From the NCBI GenBank assembly GCA_030248135.1, contig JASANC010004418.1, positions 1 through 64,000 of the forward strand: a DNA stretch of 64,000 nt. Reading direction: 5' to 3'. The stretch comes from Theristus sp. LFF4_11. Lineage: Eukaryota > Nematoda > Chromadorea > Monhysterida > Xyalidae. The position numbers and the translations under genes were made by a program. Shown one piece after another: positions 38,801 through 50,161 of the stretch. Below the pieces are notes generated by a model that saw only the letters and a program-made list of their open reading frames with translations, was not told the origin of the DNA and searched no databases. The first letter of the stretch is position 1; every line of letters begins with the position of its first letter.

Positions 38801-41800
38801 ATCTCCATTTTTTCAGCATAGATAGTCACTAAACTGACGCACAATGAAACACCTGAAAATGATAGTGCATTATCGATCGTATGTCGTACTTCAGTCCGAG
38901 CGTGTGCACTTCTCGCAGTTCGAGCTTCTCAAAGTTGTAGTCTTGATTGATCTGAATAGAAAGAATTCAAAAGAATAGCGGGACGATTTGTGACTTTTTT
39001 TGGGAATGGATGCAAGGATCATAAAACTGATTGATTGATTGATTGATTGATTCATTGATTTTATTCGTTGCCACCAACCACGATGTTCTGCCAGTGTATG
39101 TCGATGTGCTCATCGCGGTCGGGGCGCTGGTGTTCGTGGAAGTAGCCGAGCGAATGCATCAGCTCGTGCACCACACGCCATTCGGAGTCGATGCAGCCGA
39201 GGCCGAGCTGAAAACACACGATCGCTGAAGAAGTGTTGATGCGCACAGTCGCACTGTGGAAAACGAACGCATCATTTGTATTGGAGTGAAGAAAACCATT
39301 GTTCTGATGTGAAGATGAAAAGTTTGAATGATGTTGATAAATACATTTCAAAATCCATGCCAAACTTTTTCGGCCACTCAAGACTGCAGCAAACATTCAC
39401 GGGGCAACTGCAGCGCCATAGCGAACCTGCAACACCTGCGGCTGCCTCCAGGGACGTTGGCGTCCGACATCAGCGAAACAGTTCTCGGTGGTCAAACTGA
39501 TGTTGATCAGCACGCGATGCACCGACTCACCGTCCCACTCGACGAAACGAACGCACGACGCTGATTGGATGACGCGCATCGCCGGCAGCACCACCGTGTA
39601 CAGATACCTGCAGAGCAACTTTGACTCAATTCAAGCCGTTGACAAAAGCACTGGCGACAGGCGGGCTAGAAAACGGGTGTCTGGTGGAGTTCGCCAGAGT
39701 TTAGTTTCAGTGTCAAATTAATTGGGCACACACACGCGCGCGGCTGTTGCTTTTTGTTTTGAGCTGTTTCTTTTTTGTTCAGAAACAGATCCCAATAACA
39801 ACATGTTATTTCAGATAGATTTTGTTTGACTCTGGTGTCGCACAGCAGACTCAGAGCAACGCAACGCGTCACCTTGAGGCCTCCGGCGTCTTTGGAGTGT
39901 AATCGTAGGACACTTTCTGGTGCGGCCAAACACCGTAAGCATTTGCAACCGACACGCCCGCTCTGCCGCCGGCGTCTGCCTCAGTGCCAGCAGCTGCAAA
40001 TCACAAAGTGACCGTTTTGCTTAGAAAGCGGCATAAAGTCAGCCACTCTTTTGTTGTTTCTCACACCAGAAATTGCAAGGCATAAAAACGAAAATTCGTT
40101 GTCAAAGTCTAGTCATTATCAGCGAATCAGCGAACCACATTCACAATTGCCACGGTTTATTTGAGAGATGGCAAGAAACCAAGCCTAATTGAGTGCCATT
40201 TGTTTGAATTTTTTTCGATGTGCTCATGCCTTAACAACCTGTGCCGTATGTTTGATCGATCTGCTCCTTCAGACGTTCCAACTTTGACATTTGCTCCACC
40301 GACTGTTTCACCAGCGAGATGTTTGCTGCAAAGTGAGATCAGATTCAGTCTCGAGAACGCTGAATGCACTGAGAACGCTTACTGAACAAAACTTTTGTTG
40401 AGCTACAGTGGCAGCCAGGGCTGCTGTGGAGCTCGAACACTGTCTACGTTGCGCATTAGGTATGGCTGCACTGCACCAAGCTACGTATCAATTACTGTTG
40501 AACTAAGCAATATACGGTATGGCCGAATAAATGAGGCAGTCCATCAAGGCGGGATCAGCCGCAGACTAGGAGTTGTGTTTTTCAAGAATGCCAAGATAAT
40601 TTCCATCGTGTGTAAAATGGGAGATAAAATGAACAGAATAGCGCGGATAATTCATTAGTTTAAAAAAAACGCGTCCAATTTGGCACACAATTTAGTTTCT
40701 GAGCGTCTTTTTTCTTTCATTCAAAATTCGCGCGCTCCTTGCACCCTGAAAAAAGCTGCCATGTTTAACCGGCCATACCGTACTCTACGCGACAGATTGT
40801 TTCAAGAAAAGTTCGTTGCCATTTCCACTCCCAATCACCTGTCACTTCCCAATCATTACCGTAATTCTCTTTATGACAATATTGTGTCAAGACCAACTAC
40901 GATATCTACCGTAGTCAGTTTGGGCCACATTTGACCATCGTTTACCTCTTTTCGGCTTCTTCGTTGTCGTCTCCGCCTCCCGTTGCTCCAAGCACACACT
41001 CCGATCGGCGCGCGTGATTCGCGCGCAAAAATCGTCACTCATCGAGCGACCACGACATTTGTCAAAGAGTCGACATGGCTTGAAATACGATGGACGAAAA
41101 CACGATTTTGCGTTCGATAAAAAACGGCGTTTCTTTCTTTGCACCAGCGCTTAACAGAATTGTGGAACAAAATACAAATCACCATAAAACGTGGCGTCAG
41201 AACGCTCTTTGAAAACAGGCGATTCACAATCAAGTCAAAATCAAAATGGCTTCACGGAGTACGGTGCATCACTAGAGGCAGCAATATGGGAACTTGCTGT
41301 TCTGCGTGCGTTGCTAAACCTGAATGCCCATTATCTATTTTTGGTTCTGCGACTCAAGTGCGTTTTTAGACGTGGAAAAGAAAGTTTCACGTTTTACGAT
41401 GTGGCAACTCAAAGTTGCCGAAGTGACTCCGCCGTGTTTTAGGAACTCGGTGTTTACTTCAGCGTCACGTAACGTCAGATGAGCATGAAACTGATTCTGT
41501 TGATGTTGATGTTGATGCTATGCGCGCACTGAGTCGCAGAACCAAAAAAGAAAAGTCAACAGTGTGCGTTCAACGAAACGTTCGCTGACATGCCGCTCGC
41601 AGTGATCTGCGTCGTGCACGCCCGTTGCGATGGTGCACAGCTCTGCGTCGCCGATTCTGCCCTGACATTCGTTGAACCGTCGACATGCGTTCGAATTGCC
41701 GCTGACCAAAGTTGATAATGGGCGTTGTAGAGCGTAAAACAGGAAGAACAGAAAGCGCTTGCAGTCAGTGCTCATATTTGCCGACACCGGTGCAGCAAAC

Positions 41801-44146
41801 CAAACCAATCAGTCAAGCGGCATTTCCCATAATTCCTTTAGTTGTCTCTTTCTTTAGTTTTTTTTAAAGTCACATCAAAAAACTTTTTTTTCACATTGAC
41901 GGCAAAGAGAAATAAATGTGCAGTGTATAGTTCTTACTAATGCGCTACTTGTTACACAACACAGAGACAGGTTGTAAAAGTGTGTTTCATGTGGAGTTGG
42001 CAACTTTGAATTTCAGCAACTGTAATCTACGTTAGTGTAACACTGCGTGCGGTCAATTTGCCAAAATGAGCCCACAGTCAACTGAAACGCAGTCAATAAC
42101 AAACACCTAAAGCGCTCTTCTTAATCAATAAAATCAATCTTTTTAAAGCGCTGTTCAAAATCTCAGATTTCACAGCATTCAAACAAACTGGAGAAGCACC
42201 GTTTTCTCAATTTTCTTGCAGCATTCTTTCTGGAATCGATTGACTACGATTTCCGCCACAATTTCTTGTTTGCCAAACCTCTTATTTTTCCATCATCGTG
42301 AAAGAATGTTTTTGATTCCACGTTTTTCGAACGCTATCATTTCGCCGAAAGATCACAACAGTTGCACTGTGCGATCGCGGCGAGACCGAGTACGATAAAT
42401 ACCGTAGGCCTGATGTTCTGAATATCTTTGATTTTTTTAGACGTTTCACATCCGACCACGCGCTTGCAATACTAAAACTACCAATCAATGTTGTCAATTA
42501 TACCTGCCAAAAGTTTAATAAGAAAGTTTTTTTGATTCTCATGTTGACGACTGACGTACTCACCAGATCGGTGTAAAAACATAAAATCAAACCGATTCAA
42601 TCATTAGATGAAGGACGTTTTCTGAAAGCAGTATTGACAATGACAATGTACGAGTTTGTCAGTATAGTGACAAAAATATTGTTGCTGTAACGCAATGAAA
42701 TCAACAAAAACAAACCAAATTGAAATATTTTTTTTGCGAACGCAACAACTTCTGATGCCACGTTTTTGCGTGCACAAACTTGTCAACATGTTGATTCCGT
42801 TAATTTCTCAACGCCTGTTGCGTTGTTTTTGAAATGAAGCCTGGTCATCATTTTCAAACAAGTAAACGCTGCACAACGTTGCGCAAAATGATTGATGCAA
42901 AACTAGGCCAGCTATTCACAAGCTTACATCATGACATGAGCGTTTATGGCGTCTTATACTTGTGGTTTGTGATTTTAGCTAAAGAGAACATCAGTACTGA
43001 GAAAAAATATAAGTCAACAAAAAAAGTTGAACAAAGTGCGTCTACTCAACAATCTGTTGAGCATGTTCGTTTGATTTTTTATCCGTGAGGGATGCGGGGA
43101 GGCGGAGGCAATCCCCCGAACGCACAGAAGAGTCTAACGCAGTACCACCAGGCCACTAGACCCCAGCGCGCAGAGCCCGACAGTCTGTGCTGTCGCGAGG
43201 AGTGGGTGAGCTCATGTTGTTCTGTCATCAGCCATGCTACATTATATGCACATACGCCATGAACAAGGAAGATGCAAGCTGACAAGTTGCATTACACTGT
43301 AAATTGCCCGCTTCTGAAATGCGCAAAACGCCGCAAGTCGCTTTCAGTCGCAAAGTTATTCAGTTGCACTTTCCCGGCGAGCATAACGGTCCAAAAGACG
43401 TGCGTGGTCTCCATTACATTGTAGCTTCGCTGCGCTTTGCCACCCATAACCACGTTGCATACATCAATAAAAAACACACACGGTCACCAAAATCCCCAAA
43501 CTAAAAAGAGCGACCGACCGACTGGAAAGGTCTCGTGAATGCGCGTGCAGTCGTACAGCAGCAGGTAGGCGGCAGCGGAGCGGATGCCGTAGCCGCGGCA
43601 CTGTTCCCACTCGGCGAGCGAGTCGCGTGGAAACGACACCACCGGCGGCATGTCCGTGCAGCGCAGCTCGAACAGTTTGTTGTTCAGCACGACCGTGCAG
43701 AAGTGCATCAGGCGTTGCGGCGTCGTCGCGGCACCGAGACTGCCGTTGGACGCGGCGCACAGCGAGCGGCGGGAGCAGTGCTGCCGCGAGTGCACGCCGT
43801 TCCGATGGTGATGGTGATTGTTGTTGGCGCGTGTTTGGTCGTTGTTGTTGTTGTTGTGCGTGTTGTTGTTGTTGTTGTGCGTGTTGTTGCCGTTGATTGG
43901 TCGCGAGTGATGATTACTGCTGCTGCTGGTGCTCGTGCTGGCGGCTGCTGGCGCCTGCGAGTGAATCGAGGTCGGCGTGGTCGCGCTCGTCGGCGTACCT
44001 GTGCGGCTGCAGCGTTGCGCGAACTGCTTCAACAGCGTCGACTTGCCGACACGCGCGGCACCGAGCGTCATCAGACTGACGCCGAAACGCAACGGCGACT
44101 CGAGGCCGCTCGCTCGGTCGTGCGGTGAACTCGTGCCGTGCGACAT
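35806..44146 (-). CDS. Ras-like small GTPase, RASL10 type
   Basis: Three exons: 43519-44146, 36126-36328, 35806-35937, about 320 residues; phases agree across a 7.2 kb intron. The P-loop GAARVGKS lies near residue 29. The G3 region reads CTDMPPVVSFPRDSLAEW, the D-x-P-P form peculiar to RASL10 proteins, followed by YGIRSAAAYLLLYD. Exon 2 continues with FKQIRRY, PVVVVAAKFD and RSKWKCPHVHCSALNNW, again RASL10-like. The C-terminus CTLM is a CaaX prenylation box. Oddities: a low-complexity insert of about 100 residues rich in Asn, His, Ser and Thr between the P-loop and the G3 strand, and AKFD in place of the guanine-binding NKxD. The donor of exon 1 is GTCGGT. The long intron contains two other genes on the same strand. 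Start chosen at the first ATG (MSHGTSS). Confidence 0.85.
36395..36690. repeat. Minisatellite with about 20 bp unit
   Basis: Degenerate tandem units of 18-22 bp built on TTTGCGTGCTTATGCGTGCG, with an alternative unit TTTGCGTGCTTCTGCATGGG. A block of about five units is itself duplicated. Lies in the long GTPase intron next to exon 2. Because of its composition all plus frames are open, which is not evidence of coding. Confidence 0.85.
36909..38068 (-). CDS. Secreted C-type lectin domain protein
   Basis: Four exons: 38017-38068, 37793-37970, 37371-37465, 36909-37069, about 161 residues. Exon 1 gives a plausible signal peptide (MLPNIILAFIATIPASDS) joined through a very short 46 bp intron. The domain shows CDSGWEQIGGRCARFF, KFDEAKSRCEGLGAQLPTF, RIWIGLTDKETEGQWKW and, near the end, GEPDSRNGNDEDCAMY and CHYTSMTICVK, with the expected conserved cysteines. 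EPD replaces the usual sugar-binding EPN, and the WND motif is not evident, so calcium-dependent sugar binding is uncertain. The start codon is only 88 bp after the stop of the astacin gene. Exon 2 is also in phase with an alternative donor in the last astacin exon, so the domain could be the C-terminus of a larger protein. Confidence 0.78.
37131..37285. mobile_element. MITE family B copy
   Basis: The ends are GCAGTATGTTTCCTTAAAC and GTGACAGGTTTATGCAAAC, with inner boxes TCGCAGATTACATAG and CTGTATTCTGCG. It takes up about half of the 301 bp lectin intron. Confidence 0.75.
38157..41775 (-). CDS. Astacin-family metalloprotease with TSP1 domain
   Basis: Nine exons: 41590-41775, 40946-41078, 40239-40325, 39873-39993, 39427-39607, 39079 (or 39082)-39207, 38853-38951, 38506-38647, 38157-38377; phases agree, about 432 residues. 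A hydrophobic N-terminus from the ATG at 41,775 suggests secretion. Exons 1-2 each carry a four-Cys segment, followed by a short helical propeptide (SVEQMSKLERLKEQIDQTYG). The catalytic domain has the zinc site HELMHSLGYFHEHQRPDRDE and the Met-turn SIMHYH. A thrombospondin type 1 repeat follows (VGEWSSWSGCSVQC, NGGRACPE). Family knowledge: secreted zinc endopeptidases processing matrix or cuticle. The usual EGF and CUB domains between catalytic and TSP1 parts are absent. Nested in an intron of the GTPase gene on the same strand. Confidence 0.88.
41776..43518. other. Gene-free part of the GTPase intron
   Basis: Between the astacin start and GTPase exon 1. AT-rich, no exon recognised; should hold the astacin promoter. 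A tRNA-like patch lies at 43,100-43,172. Confidence 0.45.
43100..43172 (-). other. tRNA-like sequence (possible SINE head)
   Basis: On the minus strand, GTCTAGTGGCCTGGTGGTAC resembles a tRNA A-box/D-arm and GCGTTCGGGGGATTGCC a poor B box. No stable cloverleaf. It resembles the patches at 21,234-21,304 and 31,871-31,933 only in layout. Confidence 0.35.
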
Positions 44147-47100
44147 TCGCTCTGCTCTGGGGTGCAGCACCCGTTGGTCGGCTAGCGTTTAGGAATCGAT
44201 TATGTTAGTTGTTATTAATATTTTAGCGGGCTGGACTTGCCGAACTGACCGGAGGTCGTGTCTTTTGCCTGCATGGGCAAAACTGTAAAAGCATCGTCAA
44301 AGAGCCAGCAAAGTACTACGAAAACTAACAATAAGTGTCAGATTTTGTTGTCCGTGTATAGTTCTGATCTAGTTCTAAGATTGTATATGTTTGAATATGA
44401 GTTTTCTGCATACAACAGAGCAGAGAATTAACAAAGCAGCGAATGCATTTTGCAGCTACCGTATTATTAGCACCGCATGTCCGTCTAAATATCCTGTGTT
44501 GACAAAAGTGTATAAAGTACGGTTTTCAGAAAAATTTCCAAAGGAGTCAAAAGTTGATGATTGAAATTGATGAAAAGCTAGTGAGTGATAACTTACAGTA
44601 TGAATTCCTGATCCCTGGGGGAAATTAAAAACACGTGAAGAACAAAAGTGCTGCTTTCAAATCGCATGATCTACGAATCAAAAAAGAATTGGAACAAGAC
44701 ATGTCATCATACAATGTAGCTGTATGACAATGCTGTACTACCACTACCTCCGTAACGGAAAATCAAATGGTCCCAGAAAGTAATTTCCTCAGCGTGTTTC
44801 AGTGTTATTTAATCTCCCCGGGGCTTTTTCAAGAAGTCAAGACTGGAACTGGAACGGACACGCAAGTGTGTGACAGCGCCATAAACGCGGCGAGCATGTG
44901 TTTTTTCTAATTTAATTGGATTTATGTCACCTTTTGTACGTTCGCGTCTACATGCCCCGCGCACAACCCAATTTATGCAATTTTTCATCAGAGCCTCAGC
45001 TGACGACACGCATGCATGTATGCACGGTGCAACAGATGCACATGTACATTGCACATACATGTGCACATACGTGTTCATGTGTTATGCTATATGACTTGTT
45101 CTCGAATTCTTGCATATGACTAAAAATTTGTCATTTATTATCACACTCGGATTAGGCTACCGATTTTTGCAGAAACGGTTCCCATTGTTTTTTGTTGTCT
45201 CGACACACAAAAGTAAGAAGTTTTATATGTGTATGTGTTATATGTGTATGTTTTTTAAGCTGTATATGTTTTGTCTGAATATCAAATGCATTCAAGACAT
45301 ACAACATGTCACACATCATCAAGCAGTTTTTTGAAAGAAAACATAAAACACGAAACGAAAATCGCACAAATCAAGGGCATATCATGAAAACGTCTGCGCA
45401 CCGGAACAGCCATAAACACTAATGCGTTGGTCGGGCCACGCAAGCATTCATGCACTGCACTACTATCGTAATGAGTTCTTTAGTATTTAGTTCTACAGAA
45501 AGTTTTTCATAAAAATTTATGAGTCTCACTGGCCATTGCTACAAACAGAATGAGCTCTTTACAGACATACAATTCGACATCGATGCACGCACGTACAATG
45601 TATGTACGCATCTACATATCTGTACAAAAATGTACATCAACATGTTGATTATAATTATATCAGCTGCTCTCACAGTTTGTTGAACTCTTCAGTGAATTAA
45701 AAATTTCCTTAGTGTGCCCTGCAAGATGTTTGTTTTAAAATGTGAAGTATTCACAGGTAAAGTAGTGTTTTTTATATTGGAATCGAACAATGAAGAAAAT
45801 CTGATTTCAGCCTTCAAGTGTACCCGACCATGAGTTGAGTATTGTTTCTTTTGCACCATGGAAAAGTTATATGGAAATAAGAGTTGAAAAAATACATATC
45901 GTTAAGAGCTGTTGCAGGGAGACGCGTATGCGATATGACGATAACCACACAGGACGACCAAGACACAGAAAATGAGTGGAAAAATAAAACGATTCATAAA
46001 CATACAGACTGCATGCACATTCGGCCAACATGTTACAGATCCGTGCAATCCACTTGCAGGAAGCAAAAGTACTAAAACACAGATACACACGAGTAACAAG
46101 GGGACCCATGAGTAAGCTGCTTATTCAGCCCGACCAAAGTGCGCAAGTGACATGGCGGCAAAACCAAGACGACACATAAAACCAACCAGCTAACTCTTGT
46201 GTGCGGTATCTGTTCGATGTGCCATCGCTTTCCGCACTTACATTACGGTAATAGGCAGTTACAGTTTTTCTGTGTTAAAGCAAGTGTTGATCATTTTTTA
46301 TTCGTGCCACACCACACCGACTGAAAGCAACTAATTTCCGATGACTACTTTGACTTGTCGTTTACACACCTTGACTGACCGACACCAATACACACGGCAG
46401 CCAGACAAAGTCGTGTCAAGACCAAACTACCGTACTATGTGAGTGCGCGTGTTGTCACGGCTCATAGAACTTACGTTCAACTGGAATGTTCGCATGCGGC
46501 AAATGTCAGTTTTCAGCGTCTTTAGGGCACGCGCATTTGCAACGAAAAGAGATGTCAACGACATGCGCGAGCACGCTGACTACAATGCGTAAGTGAGAAC
46601 GCAAGGCTACTTGGCACACGCAAACCAGTGTATCATATCAGTCTGCATCAGCTGCACACGCTTTTCATACATTCATGAAAAATGATACAGAACATACGGA
46701 TGTCAGTGAGAGTAAGTCACACTTTTTTGACTTTATGAAATGTATGAAGCTGAGCTGTTGATTTCGCCAACAAAAAGGTTTCTGTCTATTAGTACACTTG
46801 TCATATTGGTCTGACAACAGCCTAACACAGTCTTGTTAAGGGTGCACATTTTATTGAATGTGAAATTTTCGCGAATAATGAAACTCAAAAGGACAGCTTC
46901 ACATCTGCCCTATGTGTGTGGCATGCTATATGTTAGTTAGTTACAATGTACCGGTATGTAAATATGTAAAAATCCCAAGTTAATTTTTTCAATTTCACTC
47001 AAATTTCACATACAGTAGTACACCACCCCCGCCAAAATCTGTTACACTCAAGTTGCATTTCATCAGCCTATGCACGTGCGAGTGCTTGCTTGGATCAAAT

Positions 47101-47341
47101 TGAATCTACAGTTACCACAAGTGTCATATTTAGTAAGTGCAAAAGCAAACTGAACCAGTGTAGAGCGCAAAAGTCTCATGAAAAGTCCACACTCACCAGG
47201 AGATCATCACTCTATATGGCCAGTACACGCAATCTCCAGTAAAAAATAGCCGTGTGTGTTTTTTGAAAAACAAATTAAGCCGATCAAAAACAATTTAGAA
47301 GCACCAATCAGAAATTCTGAAACTGCAGTCTTTGTGAAATA
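44147..47341. other. Intergenic stretch (3.2 kb)
   Basis: No gene recognised. AT-rich with many ACATACATGT-type alternating words around 45,000-45,080 and 45,580-45,640. The GTPase promoter should lie at its left end. Confidence 0.45.
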
Positions 47342-47749
47342 TGTAATGTCCTACTTTAGCCTTCGTGTCTGCACTCTCACACAAAGCCGGGTTTACGGTG
47401 AACTGCTTGTGACAGAGCGCTTGACTTCCAATGCTCATCTACTTTTTTCCTAGATGCTCAACAGTTTTCTTAAATCTTTGTTCAGCTATTTTTCCTTGAT
47501 TCGTTCTTGTACATTATAAAAGTGGTGTGTTTTATGAGTTCAGCATGTGCCGTTCGTGCCATTTTGTCCCTCTTTATTTTTACTGTCTTTCGTCGTCGGT
47601 TTAATAAAAGTCGTCGTCGTTTTAATTGAGTAAAAGTAAAGTAAAAGTAAAGTAAAACCCCAACGTCGTCCACCGGTCATCACACACAGCAGCTCGGATG
47701 GTCTGGCAGTCCAGTGAGCCATTCACACACGCCAAAGCAGAACATCGCA
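47342..47749 (+). repeat. Left LTR
   Basis: Contains a TATA box (TATAAAAG, 47,515-47,522) and, 80 bp further on, AATAAA (47,603-47,608), in the order expected for U3, R and U5 on the plus strand. Confidence 0.85.
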
Positions 47750-48782
47750 GTGGAGGCCGCGCCGAGACTATGGAGGGTCAGTGCAGAAAGGCCATGGAGG
47801 GTCAGCGTCGACGAGAGGCGGTGGCGTGCTGCGCGTCCTCGCGTGTCGTCGAGTGTCACCGAGGCAGATCAGCGGAGTGGCGGGCGCACCAGTGGCTGGC
47901 AGAACGTCGCATGGAACGGAGACGCGGGGCTGGAGTTGTGGCGGCATGCGAGCTGAGACGGCGTCGATCTATGGCACGGCCGGGTTTCGCCAAGGGCAGC
48001 TTTCGAGAAAGCCAAAACGCCGCAGCGGAAATTGGTTGGTCGGAGTTTTTTTCGGTCTCCGTGACTCAAACCGATTCGGAGTTATTTCGGTCTCCGAGAC
48101 TCAAACCGAACGGAGGACGGCCTCCGTGATCAAAAACGTGATTGGCTGTGGTGGTGTTGCTGAAGAAGGCTGCGAGGAGAAGTTTGGTTGTGGCGCAGTG
48201 AAGCGCAGTAGAAGTTTTATTGTTTAGCCACGGTTCTTTGATTTTAAAGTCTCCAGTAAACTGCGACGTAGAGTGCAGGATGCGCCATACTCTTCTGCTG
48301 ATTTGTAACAGTTTTGTAATAGTTTTATCTGTTTTGTTTTACCCCCGTTTTCAGTGTGGGGAGAGGGTGAACTGTTTTAATGTTTTTTCTTCTATTTTAG
48401 TTTGCCGGTTTTTCTTTGGGGTTTTTCGACGCATTTCGACTGCCGTGCGTGATCACAAGTTTTAACAATCGTGACAGTTTAGTTTTGTTTTGTTTTCGTT
48501 TGTCAGGATAGCTTTTAGGTTTTTCAGTTTTGGCAGTTCAGGTTTTCGAATTTGGCAGTTGTTGATCTTTGCTTTCTTTTTTGCTGCTAGCTTTTGAAGT
48601 TTTGCTTTTTAGCATTTTCTCGGATTTCAAGTGATTCAATTTCAGTTTATTCGTTTGAGTTGGAGCATTTAGGAGTTTTGAAATGAGTGGAAGCAGGTGC
48701 CCAGGTCAGACAGTGCACCAGACACTCGGCTGCGTAGGGAGAGTGACGTCGCGAGGGCGCTCCGTATGGGGGAGTAGGGTAC

Positions 48783-49190
48783 TGTAATGTCCTACTTTAG
48801 CCTTCGTGTCTGCACTCTCACACAAAGCCGGGTTTACGGTGAACTGCTTGTGACAGAGCGCTTGACTTCCAATGCTCATCTACTTTTTTCCTAGATGCTC
48901 AACAGTTTTCTTAAATCTTTGTTCAGCTATTTTTCCTTGATTCGTTCTTGTACATTATAAAAGTGGTGTGTTTTATGAGTTCAGCATGTGCCGTTCGTGC
49001 CATTTTGTCCCTCTTTATTTTTACTGTCTTTCGTCGTCGGTTTAATAAAAGTCGTCGTCGTTTTAATTGAGTAAAAGTACAGTAAAAGTAAAGTAAAACC
49101 CCAACGTCGTCCACCGGTCATCACACACAGCAGCTCGGATGGTCTGGCAGTCCAGTGAGCCATTCACACACGCCAAAGCAGAACATCGCA
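48783..49190 (+). repeat. Right LTR
   Basis: Copy of the left LTR with one base change, same TATA and AATAAA signals, ending CATCGCA before the AATA target duplication. Confidence 0.85.
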
Positions 49191-49444
49191 AATACTGGTT
49201 ATAACATGAGATTAACAAATCCCTGTGATATACAGGGTGTCCCAAAAAAAACATAACAAAAGTAAACGGCTCGTGCGGCCGACTGGTTGCACGTGAAGCC
49301 GTGAAATTTGAAACACTTTTAGAACTAAGGAACACATTTTGTGTGTTCAAATTTTATCCCATAATTCCACTTTTTCAATAATATTTTAGCAGAAATGCGT
49401 AAAAACTCAAAAATTCAGTTTTTTGACTCGAGATAAACATCATT

Positions 49445-49832
49445 GTCGTCATCGAGAATCTTATCTGGCAGTGGCACAAGCTCATCGTCAGCTTCAACTT
49501 CACTGATGTCATCATGTTCATGCTCATTTTCGTTCAGTTTCATTTTTCTCGGCTGCTCAATGTGTTTTCCATTGCTCTCAATGAACGCCAACATTCAATG
49601 TTTAAAACTGATGATCACTTTCTGGTGCAGCGCCCGATCATCGATGATTTTTTTGCACACCGCTGCAGTGGTGGGCGCCGAAAATGTCCCACTTTATCCG
49701 TCAGATGCCCCCAAACGCAGAAGTCAAAGGCTTCATGTCCGGACTCTTCTCGGTCCATTCAATTCTGCCCATGCGGCCGATCCAGCGGTCACAGAACGAC
49801 GCCGGCAGCCACTCGCGCACTTGTTTCAATTT
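49445..49832 (-). pseudogene. Mariner-like transposase fragment, left arm
   Basis: Reads on the minus strand from the centre outwards: VREWLPASFCDRWIGRMGRI, then EKSPDMKP, after a one-base shift FDFCVWGHL, and after a gap an acidic tail with DELVPLPDKI. DRWIGR and SPD-x-x-P-x-D are typical of the catalytic C-terminal region of mariner/IS630 relatives. A frameshift, an internal deletion and a stop disable it. Confidence 0.75.
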
Positions 49833-49837
49833 TCCTC

Positions 49838-50161
49838 TTGACTTATGGGTTTGGGGCACCTGAAGGAAATTGTGTACCGTTCGGCGCCCAACATTTTCGA
49901 CAATTTGAAAACCAAAATTCGCAGTGGTGTGCAAAGAATCAACGATGATCGGACGCTGCAACAGAATTGCTCATCAATTTCGAACACCGAATGTCGGCAA
50001 TCATTGAGAACAATGAAAAAGACATTGAGCAGCTGAAAAAAGTGAAACTAAAGGGTCGAGAGGATAAATCTGATGAGATCAGTGAAGACGAAGCTGAAGA
50101 TGAACTTGCGCCGCTGCCATATGTGAATTTCGATGACGACAACGATGCTTATCCTGAGTAA
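49838..50161 (+). pseudogene. Mariner-like transposase fragment, right arm
   Basis: Reads on the plus strand from the centre outwards: LDLWVWG, after a one-base shift HLKEIVYRSAPNIFDNLKTK and IRSGVQRINDD, then an acidic tail with DELAPLPYVNF and a stop at 50,161. It starts just after the SPD motif present only in the left arm. It has no N-terminal domain. Confidence 0.75.

Larger units (their letters stand above)
47342..49190 (+). mobile_element. Young non-autonomous LTR retrotransposon (TRIM-like)
   Basis: Two 408 bp direct repeats (47,342-47,749 and 48,783-49,190) start TGTAATG and end CATCGCA. I find one difference between them (AAAGTAAAG against AAAGTACAG). The flanks AATA (47,338-47,341 and 49,191-49,194) are a 4 bp target duplication. 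A TGGAGGCC sequence one base after the left repeat could be the tRNA primer site, and a GGGGGAGTAGGG purine run precedes the right repeat. The 1,033 bp interior has no gag, protease, reverse transcriptase or integrase, so mobility would depend on proteins from elsewhere. Confidence 0.88.

Noticed and set aside
47698..48129. Frame of 143 codons in the LTR element interior as a gag protein
   Set aside because: No zinc knuckle or capsid-like pattern; Arg-rich composition follows GC content.
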